A stretch of 64,000 nt of DNA from Aporrectodea caliginosa (GCA_020284085.1 JACEVL010000090.1:1-64000), one strand, 5' to 3'; numbered from the stretch's first letter, positions 1 through 11,010 are shown. Notes: a model not told the origin generated them from the letters alone. Translations and numbers: made by a program.

Positions 1-273
1 CTCATTGCCTCCGTGTTAATAGACTACTCTGGATAACACGAGTACATTTGACATATTAGGATGTGGGCCTGGTACATTTCTCTACGGGGGAGGGGGTATT
101 AGTTACGTGGTAACTTGTGACTGCAATCAAAAGGAACTTAGAAACCCTTTCTTTATATTTAAGTATTGGTAGTCCATCACCTTTAAACATCTTACGAGAG
201 GATTTTGCTTCGTTTTTGAGACCTATGTGCTGCTATTTGCCACGTATTATTGTGACATGTATGTTCTCTGAAG

Positions 274-396
274 AAGGTGACTTGAAGCCAGAGACAAGAA
301 GTGAACAAAGTCCGATTGCAGAACAGAATAGCGAAATTGATCTCCCGAGAAAGGAAAACAGGAAACTTAAGCAAGAACTGGAGTCGACAAAATCAG
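274..396 (+). CDS. Candidate internal coiled-coil exon of a TRIM/NHL-type gene
   Basis: The exon is bounded by a possible acceptor (TTCTCTGAAG, ending at 273) and a clear donor (TCAG|GTGAAA at 396/397). It is 123 bp, a multiple of three, with phase 1 at both ends. The product is very polar and heptad-like (for example RKENRKLKQELESTKS), as expected for the coiled-coil linker between B-boxes and a propeller. It ends with a single G, and the propeller exon starting at 5452 begins with two bases that complete an Asp codon, so the two can be spliced in frame. The TRIM exon on the other strand (34915-36059) also ends in phase 1 with the same GAAG|GT form. No upstream RING exon is visible before position 1. 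The acceptor is not strong, so the exon start is the least certain part. Confidence 0.4.
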
Positions 397-639
397 GTGA
401 AATATGAAATATAAAACGATCTGTTTTGACCCAGTTGAATCCAATGACTTTGGTGGCATCGCTATAAAGATGCACACAGTATCTGTTAGTTACCTATGCC
501 GCTATGCACTGTTTTCTAAATAGGTAAGTAATTGACTAACACACAGCGTCATTTTCAGTTGTATAAACTTTCTAAAGTAGCATATATTATAGCAACCAGA
601 TGAAGTAAATAATATTATCTGCACAATATCAAATAATAT

Positions 640-832
640 CAAATAGCCCAGAGGCACCTTTGAGCAGCAAGAACTTGTTGAGTGAGCGGCCGTTCCAGAC
701 CCCACGTCTTCGGACATAGTTTTCATAGCCTGAGGGAATAGAAATACCTCGGGAAAAAAAAATAATAATAATAATAAGTCCCTGAGGGATCCTGTATACC
801 TCGGGGCATAAAAAAAAATTATAATAATAAAT
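640..832 (+). mobile_element. Two stacked 3' ends of a TAA-tailed retroelement
   Basis: Two consecutive units each end in the same signature: TACCTCGGG followed by an A-rich stretch and then ATAATAATAA. The first ends at about 777 and the second (beginning AGTCCCTGAGGG) at about 832. The third unit (833-1206) and the fragment at 42.7 kb end the same way. The simplest reading is repeated insertion of one family into the TAA tail of an earlier copy. The 5' limit of the first unit is not visible to me. Confidence 0.5.
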
Positions 833-1206
833 AGCCTCCAACCAGACGGGAGGAGCTGCTGAACTGGTTGAAACCGGGAAAAATGCGAAATATATCCAGC
901 TGATGCATTCCTACCACTTTGTCCTATTGACTTTTGAAACCATGGGGCCTATTAACGCCAAAGGCCTGGCCTTTCTCGACGCCCTGGGTCGTCTCCTGAG
1001 CCAAATTTCTGGCTACCCAAGAGAAACCAGTTACTTATTACAGCGCCTGTCGGTTGTGATCCAACGTTTCAACGCTGTTGCGTTCCACAGCACTTTTGTT
1101 CTCCCAGATCTTGACAAGGATGGCCTCTCCAGAGTTAGCATTGATTATTAATATCTGACACCAGAGTGATTATAGATACCTCGGGTAATAAAATAATAAT
1201 AATATT
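833..1206 (+). mobile_element. 5'-truncated R2-group LINE fragment, C-terminal coding end
   Basis: The open stretch at 903-1151 reads LLQRLSVVIQRFNAVAF near its end, closely matching LFQGLSVMIQRFNAVAF at the C-terminus of the longer minus-strand element at 7010-8700. It is followed by TACCTCGGG and a TAA-rich tail ending near 1206. The copy is therefore a severely 5'-truncated member of the same family, inserted directly behind another TAA tail. The sequence after the tail (1207-1250) is related to the sequence behind the tail of the 7-kb copy (6870-6933), so both copies share a target repeat. Confidence 0.6.
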
Positions 1207-1349
1207 TATTCTTTAATGAAGCGCCTGACAAACGCACTGCGCTATACATTATGCATGTAGTTTCCTTACCTATAAGAAAAACTGACTTGGTACTGTAACT
1301 CAACCAGCTATTTTTATTTCAAGACTTCTTGTTATGTACCAGTGAACAA

Positions 1350-2630
1350 TAATTCACGATAACATAACATAGCATAACAAGGTTTATAGTGGCTCACAAG
1401 ACTTGCATCTGTGTCAGAGTCACTCTCTCAAGTCTCATCCACTGCATCTTGGCCTAGTATCCAATTTTACTGAGTCCCTTCTTGAATTTCATCACCGAGT
1501 CCGCAGTAACAATTTCCTAGTCCAACTTATTCCAATTGTTCACTACTCTTGCACTGAAGAATCTTTGCATTATTGTCCCAGCTGATTTTTTAATAATCTT
1601 GTATCTGTGCCCTCGAGTTCTTTTGTTAACTGAGAATTCAAATAGCCTTGTTGCTGGTATTATTTTTGTCTCTTCCTGTCACTATCTTGAATGTCTTTAT
1701 TAAATCTCCTCTATCTCTCCTTTTCTCCAATGTTGTAAGGTTGCATCTCCTCAGTCTTTCTTCATATGTCAGATTGCCGAATCCCTTTATCATCTTCGTT
1801 GCTCTCCTGTGTGTTTTCTCTAGTTTTTCCACGTCCTGCCTCAGGTATGGACACCACACCTGCACACAATACTCCAAATTAGGCCTGACCAATGATTTGT
1901 ATAATTCGAGCATTATTTCTTCTTCCCTGCTTATTATTGTCCTCTTGATCATTCCTAGTAGGGCCTACTTTGTTTGCTTTCTTTGCAGCCTCCGCACATT
2001 GCCTTGATGGTTTGGTACTGTTGTTTACGATTACTCCCAGATCCCTCTCTTCCTCTGTTTCTCTCAGTGTTATTCCTCCCATTTCGTAATGGAATTTTTT
2101 GTTGGTTTTACCCATGTGCATAACTGAGCATTTTTCGGTGTTGAACATCATCTTCCATTCCTCGGCCTATCTATGCAGTCCTTCAATGTCTTTTCTCAGC
2201 ATATCGGCTTCTTCTGCCGTATCCACCCCTCTGCCCATTTTCGTATCATCGGCGAACTTTGATATTTTCGACACTATTCCACTATCAATGTCGTTTATAA
2301 AAACAACAAAAAGCAACGGCCCCAGAACAGATCCCTGTGGCACCCCACTCTCTTCCCTCGACCAGTTTGAATATTTCCCTCTTATTCCAACTTTCTGTCT
2401 TCTATCGCTCAACCACTGTTTTAACCAGTTCAACAAATTTCCTCCGATTCCACTCGCTTCCAATTTCTTTCCTAACCTTTTGTGTGGGACTTTGTCGAAT
2501 GCCTTTGCGAAGTCCAGGTATACTATGTCGACCGCTTTTCCTTCATCCAGTTTCTTGTACATCTCTTCAAAAAAGTCTAGCATGTTTGTTAGGCACGACC
2601 TTCCTTTCGATGGACAGAAATTTTTGATAT
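1350..2630 (-). mobile_element. 5'-truncated CR1/L2-like LINE, reverse transcriptase C-terminal half
   Basis: Read on the minus strand, the frames encode a non-LTR reverse transcriptase. They run from a GRSCLTNMLDFFEE block through DFAKAFDKVPH, GVPQGSVLGPLLF and FADDTKMG (the catalytic FADD form of YADD), then the thumb and a C-terminal region with NKRTRGHRYK. The ORF is broken by frame changes near 2150 and 1950 and by stops near 1640 and 1530, so it is dead. The N-terminal endonuclease is missing; truncation is at about 2630. A short TTATG-type repeat near 1350-1381 looks like the 3' tail. RT order and motifs fit the CR1/L2 group; exact clade assignment would need a tree. Confidence 0.8.
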
Positions 2631-2639
2631 TTTTCTATT

Positions 2640-2885
2640 TTGGATACAATACAACGGTACAATGCAATACAACTGTACTTTGACAATCGGTCCTCCTTAC
2701 AAAGTTCAGAAGTGCACACATGCACGACGATGTCGCAGATACAATTATATTACAGAGCAATTGTGAGCGAAGGACTTGCTCAGTGCTCACGGTCCCTACA
2801 AATAGTAACTGCCTTGGGCGAGGCTCGAACCAGTACTCTCCGCTTTATAGGCCGAGCTCTCTAAACAAACGGCCACCGTGGATGC
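2640..2885 (-). mobile_element. tRNA-derived SINE
   Basis: On the minus strand the head has a B-box (GGTTCGAGCCT, 2821-2831) preceded by an A-box-like stretch containing TTTAGAGAGCTCGG (about 2850-2872), the layout of an internal RNA polymerase III promoter. The body runs to a degenerate TTGTATTGCA-type tail at about 2645-2670, which abuts the truncated 5' end of the neighbouring LINE. Without a family search I cannot name the SINE or its parent tRNA. Confidence 0.6.
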
Positions 2886-3152
2886 ATGTACTCCGGTTAA
2901 TTTGAGGCACCTACAGATCTTGATTGGCAGGCATTTCAAATTTTCAGTTTCTGGTTCATTACTTGTTGAAGTCCTTCGACATTATTGTTCCATAAAGTAA
3001 ACCTTCAGGTCACAACCAGAAACCTATCTAACATAGATAGTAGGGTGGTTCTTAAAAATAAAAGCTTGAAACTAATGTTCGCCAAGGTTCCATTTGGTTC
3101 CATTCCATCCAGAAACAGCACACAAAAAGTTGTATGAAAATGTTTTAATACT

Positions 3153-3974
3153 TAGGACTGCCACAACACCATCAAAGTTCACCCTTTATCAAATATAGGA
3201 GCACTCGAACAGTAAGCATAATAGTTGTAATCAACCATGAAAAGTGAACACTTAAACCAGGAATAAATTCAACTGCCTGTAGTAGGTCCAGATTACAGCA
3301 CAATTACATTTATTGCATGCCTGGTTATTAGTGATTACACTGATTAGTGATTAAAATTGTATTTATTAGAGTTATTAATATTATTGAGGAAATGGTAAAA
3401 AGTTAATAACTTCTACAAATATGGGTATATTCTGAAAATTAACTTATCATTTTATTCAGCTTTAAGAGCTCTTTCTAGCGGTGTATTGAATGGCAGTTAA
3501 TTAGTTTTCAATTAGAATAGTTTACAAGAAAACCTACAATTTTTTCGAAAAACGCTTTGTCTCGTAACTTTGGCCCTCTGGTTGGGGCGGAAGACATTAA
3601 TTTTTTTTAAATTTTGAACAGTGTTTGATCCATGCCATTAGGCAACTTTGGTTGCTATTACTGTTCGAATTTCTAATTTTCGCTTATTTTCCACTCCATC
3701 CTTTTGTGTATGCTTGCTCGAATAAATTTGTGGTTATCGGTCTCAGGAACTCACGGATCAAATACCACTAAAATGCCAATAAAAATTAATAATAAACAAT
3801 CAACGAGAACATAAACATTGCAGAAATTATTTTTAAGTTGTGCTTGAGTAAAATCATCCAGCTTTTCTGATGAAAACAAAACATAGGTCCAAAACTGCGA
3901 ATCAAATACTTATACTCGAAATGACGAAAATTATTTGTAAAAGTCAAAATTTCAAAGACGTTGTGGCAGTCCTA
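3153..3974. mobile_element. Possible DNA-transposon remnant with short inverted ends
   Basis: TAGGACTGCCACAAC begins at 3153 and its reverse complement GTTGTGGCAGTCCTA ends at 3974; weak similarity continues inward. There is no coding content that I recognise. The mariner-like element at 3975 starts exactly at its right edge, sharing the TA dinucleotide. A second possible terminus, GGGTGGTTC, lies outside at 3043 and resembles the end of the 9.8-12.7 kb element. Confidence 0.35.
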
Positions 3975-4782
3975 CACTGTGTCCAGGATAAAGTAGACCC
4001 CTAGACTTTGTTAAATATCTTGGTCAATTGTACTACTATAGGTACTAAATTTGGTGCACATGAACTTCAGTCTATTCTATCTAAACCCTGCAAATTTTAT
4101 TACAATTGATGCAACGGTTACGATGATATACCCTTATGAAATTGGGTGGTTCAGGAACCAAGTTACCAACACGTAAAACGCATCGACAGATGCGTGCGCG
4201 GCTGATCATCCTGACTCAGCACCAGTTCTCCGACAGCATTGATATTTGTTTGCGTCCATGGTTTTGTTTGCGTCTCGTGGTTTTCTTGCAACTGATCCGG
4301 TTGTGGCAATCTTTTTTAACAGCTTGCTGACACCAGCTAGGGACCAATTTTTCATTGGAAATTCTGTAATGAGTCTCCTACGCCATACCCCTTCGTCTCT
4401 CTCAACTCCTTGATTAAAATCTTGTCCTCTGCACTGAAAACCATTTCTTTACAACCAACTACTGTTACTGTTACTGTTACTGTTACTGTTACGTAAAACA
4501 GGTCTCGTAGTGTAATTGTTTCCGAAAATGACGCTTATAAACAACAGCCTATCCCTGCGGTAGCCAGAAAAATGACGTAATTCTATGCGTTTTACGTGTT
4601 GGTAACTTGGTTCCTGAACCATCCAATTTCATAAGGGTATATCATCGTAACCGTTGCATCAATTGTAATAACATTTGCAGGGTAGACTGAAGTTCATGTG
4701 CACCAAATTTAGTACCTATAGTAGTACAATTGACCAAGATATTTAACAAAGTCTAGGGGTCTACTTTATCGTGGACACAGTG
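3975..4782. mobile_element. Mariner/Tc1-like MITE with ~200-bp terminal inverted repeats
   Basis: The left arm (3975-4183) and right arm (4585-4782) are near-perfect reverse complements. Both begin CACTGTGTCCA at the outer end, and the element is flanked by TA on both sides (3973-3974 and 4783-4784), the target duplication of the Tc1/mariner superfamily. The left arm carries an extra ~11 bases near 4080. The central ~400 bp has no recognisable transposase and includes a short ACTGTT tandem run at about 4463-4493. Its size and long arms fit a non-autonomous foldback-type derivative. Confidence 0.75.
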
Positions 4783-5451
4783 TAGATGTTGTTCAATCCT
4801 GATAATTTTTTGGCTACATTACTTCTAAACCAATTGGCACGGAATGATGGGTTGGCGAAAGTAAACAACTGAAGTTGAAAATTTTTCATTAGAGATGCAA
4901 CCACCATAATAGATAGGCCTAAGAATGTATAGCTTAGTATAGTTATGGGCTTGGTATATAAGTCTCTGACTTATAAGTTGGTTTCGACACATGCCGAATC
5001 TATAGGGATTGCCAATTTGGTACTTGGCCTCATGTATACTAGTTTGTCCTGACCTATGCCTAATCTCTTCCAGCAAAAGTCGTGAAGAGGCGTAGCTGCT
5101 CAACAAAACAATGCATTGTTTTTAAATACAACGGCGCTCAATACGTATTTTATTCGATGACTTACACAATGCATCTAACGCACTCTGCGTCTTTTCTTGT
5201 CTATCTCTTCTTCTCTGCGTGGCTTTGTCTGTTTGTATCTGTCGGTGAATCTCCAAGTGGTTCTGCGTAACTCCGTCTATACTGTGTTTGCTTTATTACT
5301 ATCATCATCATCACTGCGATCGCCTGCTTCAAGCTGCTTAATTGGCACCAATTCGTGGGATTTATGGCATTTGACGATAATGCTGGTTTCAGGCCAAATT
5401 TTACAAATAACATTTAAAAATAATTAACAATGTTTTCTTTCATATTTTCAG

Positions 5452-6323
5452 ATAAATGTCGATACGAATCGGATGCAGTCTTGGTCCAAACGATCACAAC
5501 AAAAGCCTCAGAAGAGGAAAATAAAGCGATCGTTGGATTGACAATCTTAGAGAGAGAATTATTTGTCGTGAATGGAGAGAGTTCAGAAGTTGAAGTTTAC
5601 GATTCGATTAAATTAAGTTTCAGTCGTAGATGGAATTTGAAGGAATTGATAAAGCCAAGCGACATAGCATCGTGCAACAGAAATCAATGTCTCTACATCT
5701 CTAAGTCGCAAGAAATCTTAAGAATTGATCCAAATGGAAAATTATTAATGAAATGGACAACAGAAGACGATTATTGGGACAATCATGGTCGTCTGTCTGT
5801 TACGGGTGACTCGAGTGTCATCTTAACTGTTTCTGAACAGAAATTATATGAATATTCGCCAGATGGACAATTGATACGTGAAATAAATCTATCATTGGAC
5901 GCACTTACCTGTAGTCCAATGCATGCCGTAAAACTGACCAGTGGTCATTTCGTGGTCAGTCATGGCTCTCGTTATGATGAACTGCATAGAGTGTGTGTGG
6001 TGGATGCGGACGGAAACCTTAAGAAGTCATTCGGTGGAAAACGTGGATCTAACATCGGACAAATGAATTTTCCAAGCTATTTGTCAGTCGATGGAAATGG
6101 ATTTGTGTTGGTCGCTGATACTTACAACAGTCGAGTTTTATTACTGGATTCGGATTTGGAATTTAAGAGAGAAATTCTATCAGAAGAAAAGCACGGATTA
6201 CATTATCCAAATAGGATTCTTCTGGATGAGTCGAATGGTCGAGTGTTTGTGGCTAACAACGGATGGGACTTTAAGATGGACACATACTCAGACGGATATA
6301 TTTTAATTTTTCATTTTAAATGA
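5452..6323 (+). CDS. Terminal exon encoding a six-bladed beta-propeller (NHL/TRIM2-3-like)
   Basis: An ATG at 5430 lies inside a textbook polypyrimidine-AG acceptor, so I place the coding start at 5452 after CAG, not at that ATG. The ~290-residue product shows repeated propeller blades with NHL-type features: YEYSPDGQLIREI, VDADGNLKKSFGGKRG, FPSYLSVDGNGFVLVADTYN and YPNRILLDESNGRVFVANN. Such propellers sit at the C-terminus of TRIM-NHL proteins, where they bind RNA or protein partners of the RING ligase. The exon begins in phase 1, matching the donor at 396/397 and also the TRIM exon on the other strand. It is uninterrupted to its stop. A free-standing propeller protein is an alternative. The partner exon is inferred. 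Confidence 0.75.
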
Positions 6324-6933
6324 TTTATTAAATTTCCGAAAAATTTTCTATAAACGTGGAGTTATTTTCTTTCAAATGTTTCTTCTTTAACGATTTCGTA
6401 TTTTATTTAGAGTTAATCATTCAACTTCTTGTGTCTAGCTTGTGTTAATTTAATTTTCTGAGGACTTTTCCATTCAGATTTGATGATGCATCGCATGACC
6501 TTCTAAATAAGATAAGTTACTTAATCGATATGAATTTTCTTAGTTTCAAATTTGAACTGAATTTCTTGCATTCGCCGGATTTATGAAAATTTCACACTAT
6601 AGGAGTGAATATTTGCTTCAAACGCTGTGTTTAGTATTTTATTTAATATACTATTTACATGGTCTATTCAGGACCGACTTAAAAACGTGTTTTGAAATTA
6701 TTGTGACGCTGATGCTTTAAGTTCATTTATACGAGAATGTTTAATCGAGCTCAATATTAAATCCTATTGAGCATATTAGCTATAATATTATTGGCTGCTA
6801 TTAGCGCCGTGTATTGCAGGCTGTCTGTTCTGTTAGTAGTTAACTAGTTAAGATTGTTTCAATTGCATAACATGTAAATGTACGCGCAGTGCGTTTGCGC
6901 TGTGCGTTTGTCAGGCGCTTAATTAAAGAAAAG
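6324..6933. other. 3' flank of propeller gene, no gene seen
   Basis: AT-rich DNA following the stop. No canonical AATAAA is obvious close to it. The last ~60 bases (6870-6933) are a repeat, containing GCGTTTGTCAGGCGCTT, that also lies in opposite orientation at about 1207-1250, each time next to a TAA/ATT microsatellite. Confidence 0.4.
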
Positions 6934-6934
6934 A

Positions 6935-7009
<75 letters not shown>
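6934..7009. repeat. (ATT)n microsatellite, 3' tail side of the LINE
   Basis: About 24 perfect ATT units. On the minus strand it is a TAA run directly following the 3' end of the R2-group LINE. A long Leu-only reading frame across it is only the microsatellite. Confidence 0.95.
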
Positions 7010-8700
7010 GTACGAGACATCAGTTATCATCTGTTCAGGATTCGCCGCTCGTCGGATCCTGGCAGCCTTGACATGGTGCCCTGAAAAGCCACTGCGTTGA
7101 AGCGTTGGATCATCACTGAAAGGCCTTGAAAAAGAAAGCTTGTTTCGCGTGTGTCGCCAGTAGTATTCGACAGTCGGCGTCCGGTCTCCGATAAGAAGTC
7201 GAGGCCCTCGCTGTTGAGGGGACCGAATGTTTCTACGGCGACAGGCACAAAGGTATATCTCTTCTCCAGCTCTGAGTACCTGACGTGCTTCCTTGTGGCG
7301 GCAATCTCTGCCGCCCCACCAGCAGCGGCCGCTGTCTCCGAGATGTATGAGGCGGCCATCGTGTCCACCACAGTCGCATCCCATAATAAGGCCCGTCCAC
7401 CACTCCACGGAATTAGGGTCTGCCCGTCCGGTCTCTTGCCATCCGATCTGGTCAGACCGGACGGCTCCTTGACCGCCGGGATGCCGGCTCGGTTGAGGCT
7501 ACGATGGATGAGATCATTGATGTTGCTGTGCCTGGCTTGTCGACCGAATCCCAATGAGCACGACAACCCATGCGTGCCTCTTGATGAAACGGAGACACCG
7601 CAAGCGCACACGTGCGGCTCACAAATGGCCACACCTAAACGCAGACCGACCGCCACCCTTACGGCCTCGTCCTCCAGTCTGAGGTCGTGTGCAACGAGCG
7701 GGAGAGCATGAAGCCAATCCGAGGCGTGCGGTGACTTTGAGGCCTTTAGTCTCGCTTGGTCGTATGGATCCTGTAGTTTATCTTCGATAGCCAAACAAAC
7801 GGTGTTCAACAGCGGTCTATCCCATTGTGACTGTTTGTGACCTGGAGGGATCATCTGTACCGGGGCATCAGCGATCTGGAGCCAGGTAGTCCGCGCCGAG
7901 TCGTAAGCCGTGTCCGAGTCCTCCAATGTGGATCCCAGTATTAGGGACTGGGTGGGGAGGGTGCCCGCGGCCGAAGCCAAGAAGGCGGGTAGTGCCAGCG
8001 AGGACACCCTCCTAATTCCGAGCCCTCCCATCTTGATCGGTAGGGAGGCTTGCATCCATTGGTCATCGTTCAACGAAATATTAAGGATCCGCTCGATCCC
8101 TCTCCGCAGCAGCTCGTCGTAAACCCCTAGTAGCGGGTGGTCGTGGCAAGGGGTGCATCTCAATAAATGCATCAGTCTAGGCGAGCCGAGCGAGCTTCTG
8201 AGGATCAAGAGGGCGTCCTGTCTGGCGATGAGTTGTAATCTGACAAGAGCCGTCCTGAGATCAGCAACGCGGGCGTCGAGGGCCGAAAGGAGAGCCTCCG
8301 CCGACGAGAGAGGTGCCCCCAGAAGCGTGGCCGACGAGGGGCTGACCCGGGCGAACTGACTCAGAGAGCTCCGGTTGGTGTCGTTGAAGTCGAAGTCGGA
8401 GGCAATGAGCTCACATTTGGTGCGGTTGAGCGTTAGGCCTAGACGCAAGCATTCCCTTTCGATTGTGTCAACATCCGCCTCTACCACCCCAGGGTCCCCA
8501 CCCAAGGTGAGGTCGTCGAGGTATCCAAAGGCCAAGGGTGACAGTAGACCGTTTAGGATCGGCTGGAGAGGCAGGCAGAAGAGTAGGGGTCCCAAGGGGT
8601 CGCCCTGTTGTGAGCCTTCCTGAGATAGAATAGTAAATCTGCCGAACTGAAGAGATGACGATTCGGCGTAGGAAAGGTGGCAATACGCGGCCAATTCAGG
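7010..8700 (-). mobile_element. R2-group LINE (R4/Dong/Hero-like) with restriction-like endonuclease
   Basis: One long minus-strand frame (7027-8694, about 555 codons) has an RT core with QQGDPLGPLLF and FGYLDDLTLGG (the LDD catalytic form). Then comes a C-terminal cysteine-histidine cluster, CACGVSVSSRGTHGLSC. After it is RPDGQT followed by WDATV, the PD...D signature of the restriction-like endonuclease carried by R2, R4, Dong, NeSL and Hero elements. The N-terminal DNA-binding fingers and the first RT blocks are missing, so this is a 5'-truncated copy with an intact frame. GC content is clearly higher than in the surroundings. ATT microsatellites flank both sides, as expected of an element that targets TAA repeats, known for Dong. 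Clade naming needs a tree. Confidence 0.8.
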
Positions 8701-8707
8701 GATGATA

Positions 8708-8709
<2 letters not shown>

Positions 8710-8769
<60 letters not shown>
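8710..8769. repeat. (ATT)n microsatellite, 5' side of the LINE
   Basis: Same motif and phase direction as 6934-7009, with the truncated LINE between the two runs. Probably the other half of the original target microsatellite. Confidence 0.95.
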
Positions 8770-8770
<1 letters not shown>

Positions 8771-8897
8771 CTTCAAAGTCCAAGTATTATCAACGGAAGT
8801 GCCAGCATCTGAAATTTGGAGATTAGTTCTGTGGCGCGACTAGGCCTACGTGGATCATGGTCACGATTACTATAATTATAATTATATTGTGTGATTC

Positions 8898-8962
8898 TGT
8901 AATAATAAAGAAGAAGAAAAAGAAGAAGAAAAAGATGATGATGATAAAAATAATAATAAGTA
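8898..8962. repeat. Purine-rich AAG/ATG/AAT microsatellite
   Basis: Runs of AAG, then GATGAT, then AATAAT. Simple sequence with no coding value. Confidence 0.9.
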
Positions 8963-9845
8963 GTAGATACCTTTATGGAAGTCATGTAAAGTGCTTGGAT
9001 CTTGTTTGAAGGAATTCTCGAAGAAGTACACCAAGATAGATTTCAACTTGATGATGCGTCCAGAGGACATAAGCATATTTCTAAGTTCACATGTCTTTTT
9101 GTGACGTTTTCAGTTATGTAATGTAAGTGGTCATAAGCATTGATGCTTATTGAATGGTAAGTTGAAGTAGAAGTGGTAGTTCGTGGCTGATGGTGCTAGG
9201 AAAAAAAACTAGAAAATGGGTAATATGAGAATGAGATGGCTACATAAGGTCAAGATAATGAACGGCTTAAACTGCTTAAGTCACGGATTTATAGTGCTGC
9301 AACGGTTTACGTGGTTACTTCAGTAAAATCAGGTTTTTGTACGTCTGACAAAAGAGCTGAGATATAGTGCCAAATAAATCGGTTAGCAAGTGCGTACTAT
9401 AACTGTGTAGTGTACGTGTTTGTGTTTCATAGTTTAAGAATGGTGACCTTTTTAAAACCAAGTAACTATTGTATTTGGACTAGATGAGAAAGGGAAACCG
9501 CTGTGATTTTCATTTTTTACGTTAAAGGCAGTAAATCGTTATTGACTGTTCAAAGTACCATAAAATTTCCTGTGTAGTAGCCTACTGAGATGACATAGTG
9601 TGACATTCTTCTTTGAAGTTGATTCTAGCTTCCCGACCTATCGGATTTGACAATGCTTCTCCTAAGGACTAAAATTTCCTGTTTTCTGTGTATATCTGGC
9701 AATCTCAATGCCAAAACTTTACCTCTTGCTATCTTCACACAGGTCTTCCACTCAAAGCAATGAAACAATTATTTTTCAAAAATCGTATTGTGATTCCGAC
9801 TCTTCCTCTTGCCTTTCATACCGATCTCATTCTAAGCACTAGCCT
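8963..9845. other. No recognisable feature
   Basis: Unique-looking AT-rich sequence. I found no credible exon, RNA gene or repeat arm in it on either strand. Confidence 0.4.
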
Positions 9846-10304
9846 ACATGGTAAAAAACCAAGTGCATGCTAGAAACCAAGGCACCCTCTCAGTTTGTTA
9901 GACCTATCAATAGTATTATTTAGACAAAATTTCAGCTTCCAATTCCAACGGGAAGACGGTGCTCACGGACTGTCTCACTTTGCCTGATACCAATAAAAAG
10001 ACACTAATTGTGGAAATGAATGCGTCGATCATACATTCCCGTACGAATGTATTTTATTTAACGACAAATCAAATATTACTGTAATTTGACAACACATGTG
10101 ATAGTAGAACAGTTAGTCAGCTTGTACTGTAAAATTTGAATAGGTTTGAAGAATTGGAAATGCCTAAAAATTTTGAAAAACACATCGTTCTGACCATGAA
10201 CGTCGATTGTTCCGGTTTTATGACTTCAATACCAGCTACAGTCTTAGAGTCTAGAAACTGCCAGCACTGCGTCAACAACAGACTTCTTTGTTGTTGTGAG
10301 GCAA

Positions 10305-11010
10305 ATTCATTCATTCATTCATTCATTCATTCATTCATTCATTCATTCATTCAGAGGACTTATATAGCGCCCCTCCAAGATAACCTAATCAGAGGCACTC
10401 CCAGCCCAACTACGGCGATAGAGAACAGTTTTCAAATTCTTGTAAAAGGTCTATGCAGAGTTTCCAGCTAGAAGAACACGCCGATCTAAAGGAAGATTAT
10501 TCCAGATGGTCGGCCCAACCACTGAGAAGGCACGAAGTTGCATCTTTGAAGTGCGCGCAATGGGAACAGCAAGTTCGCCACGAGATGCAGAACGAAGATT
10601 TCTGCGGGTAGCTAAACCTGAGGTAGGGCGACAGAACTCACGCAAGTAGGCTGGGGCGGCGGGGCGCTCCCTAATTGGCACCGCCAGACCCAGACCGAAA
10701 TTATAATTTGAATGCGCTGAGAAACAGGAAGCCAGTGGAGTACGTCACGCATATAATGCGAGATATGGTCAAATTTAGAAAAACCACAAACAAGCCTAGC
10801 AGCTGCACGAAGCACACGCTCAACCTGAGCAATGCGTCCCAGTGGGAGGCCAGCATTGATGGTACTGCAGTTACTGTAGTCAATCCTACTACAAACAAAA
10901 GCATGAACAACAGACAGTGCAGCATTTGGTGAAAGTGAACGGGAAATTACCCGCAATTGCCACAACTGAAAAAAGCAAGCACGGCATAAAAGATTTAGGT
11001 GTTCAGAGAT
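10305..11010 (-). mobile_element. 5'-truncated CR1/L2-like LINE with (GAAT)n tail
   Basis: The minus strand encodes the C-terminal RT domain of a LINE: SIDY-type block CSRIDYSN, then RVLRAAARLVCGF, LHWLPVSQRI and the end block AFSVVGPTIWNNLP. It is interrupted by at least one frame change near 10650. The plus-strand ATTC run (10305-10353) is its 3' tail, a microsatellite-type ending common in CR1/L2 relatives. It sits inside the DNA transposon at 9846-12718 and so inserted later. Confidence 0.75.

Larger units (their letters stand above)
397..5451 (+). other. Putative intron filled with mobile elements
   Basis: This is the interval between the phase-compatible donor at 397 and the acceptor TTTTCTTTCATATTTTCAG ending at 5451. 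It holds the retroelement tails at 640-1206, LINE and SINE copies at 1350-2885, and the inverted-repeat elements at 3153-4782. I see nothing recognisable in 400-640, 2890-3150 and 4790-5430. That the two flanking exons belong to one transcript is inferred from phase only. Confidence 0.35.

Noticed and set aside
1648..2683. Plus-strand frames across the CR1-like LINE
   Set aside because: They are antisense shadows of the minus-strand reverse transcriptase.
4136..4330. Small frame inside the mariner-like MITE as a transposase remnant
   Set aside because: Half of it is inverted-repeat arm, and no DDE/D-type or helix-turn-helix sequence is visible.
6889..7071. Poly-leucine and poly-isoleucine frames
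   Set aside because: Translations of the ATT microsatellite only.
7151..8623. Plus-strand frames across the R2-group LINE
   Set aside because: Antisense shadows in GC-richer coding sequence; no domain sense.
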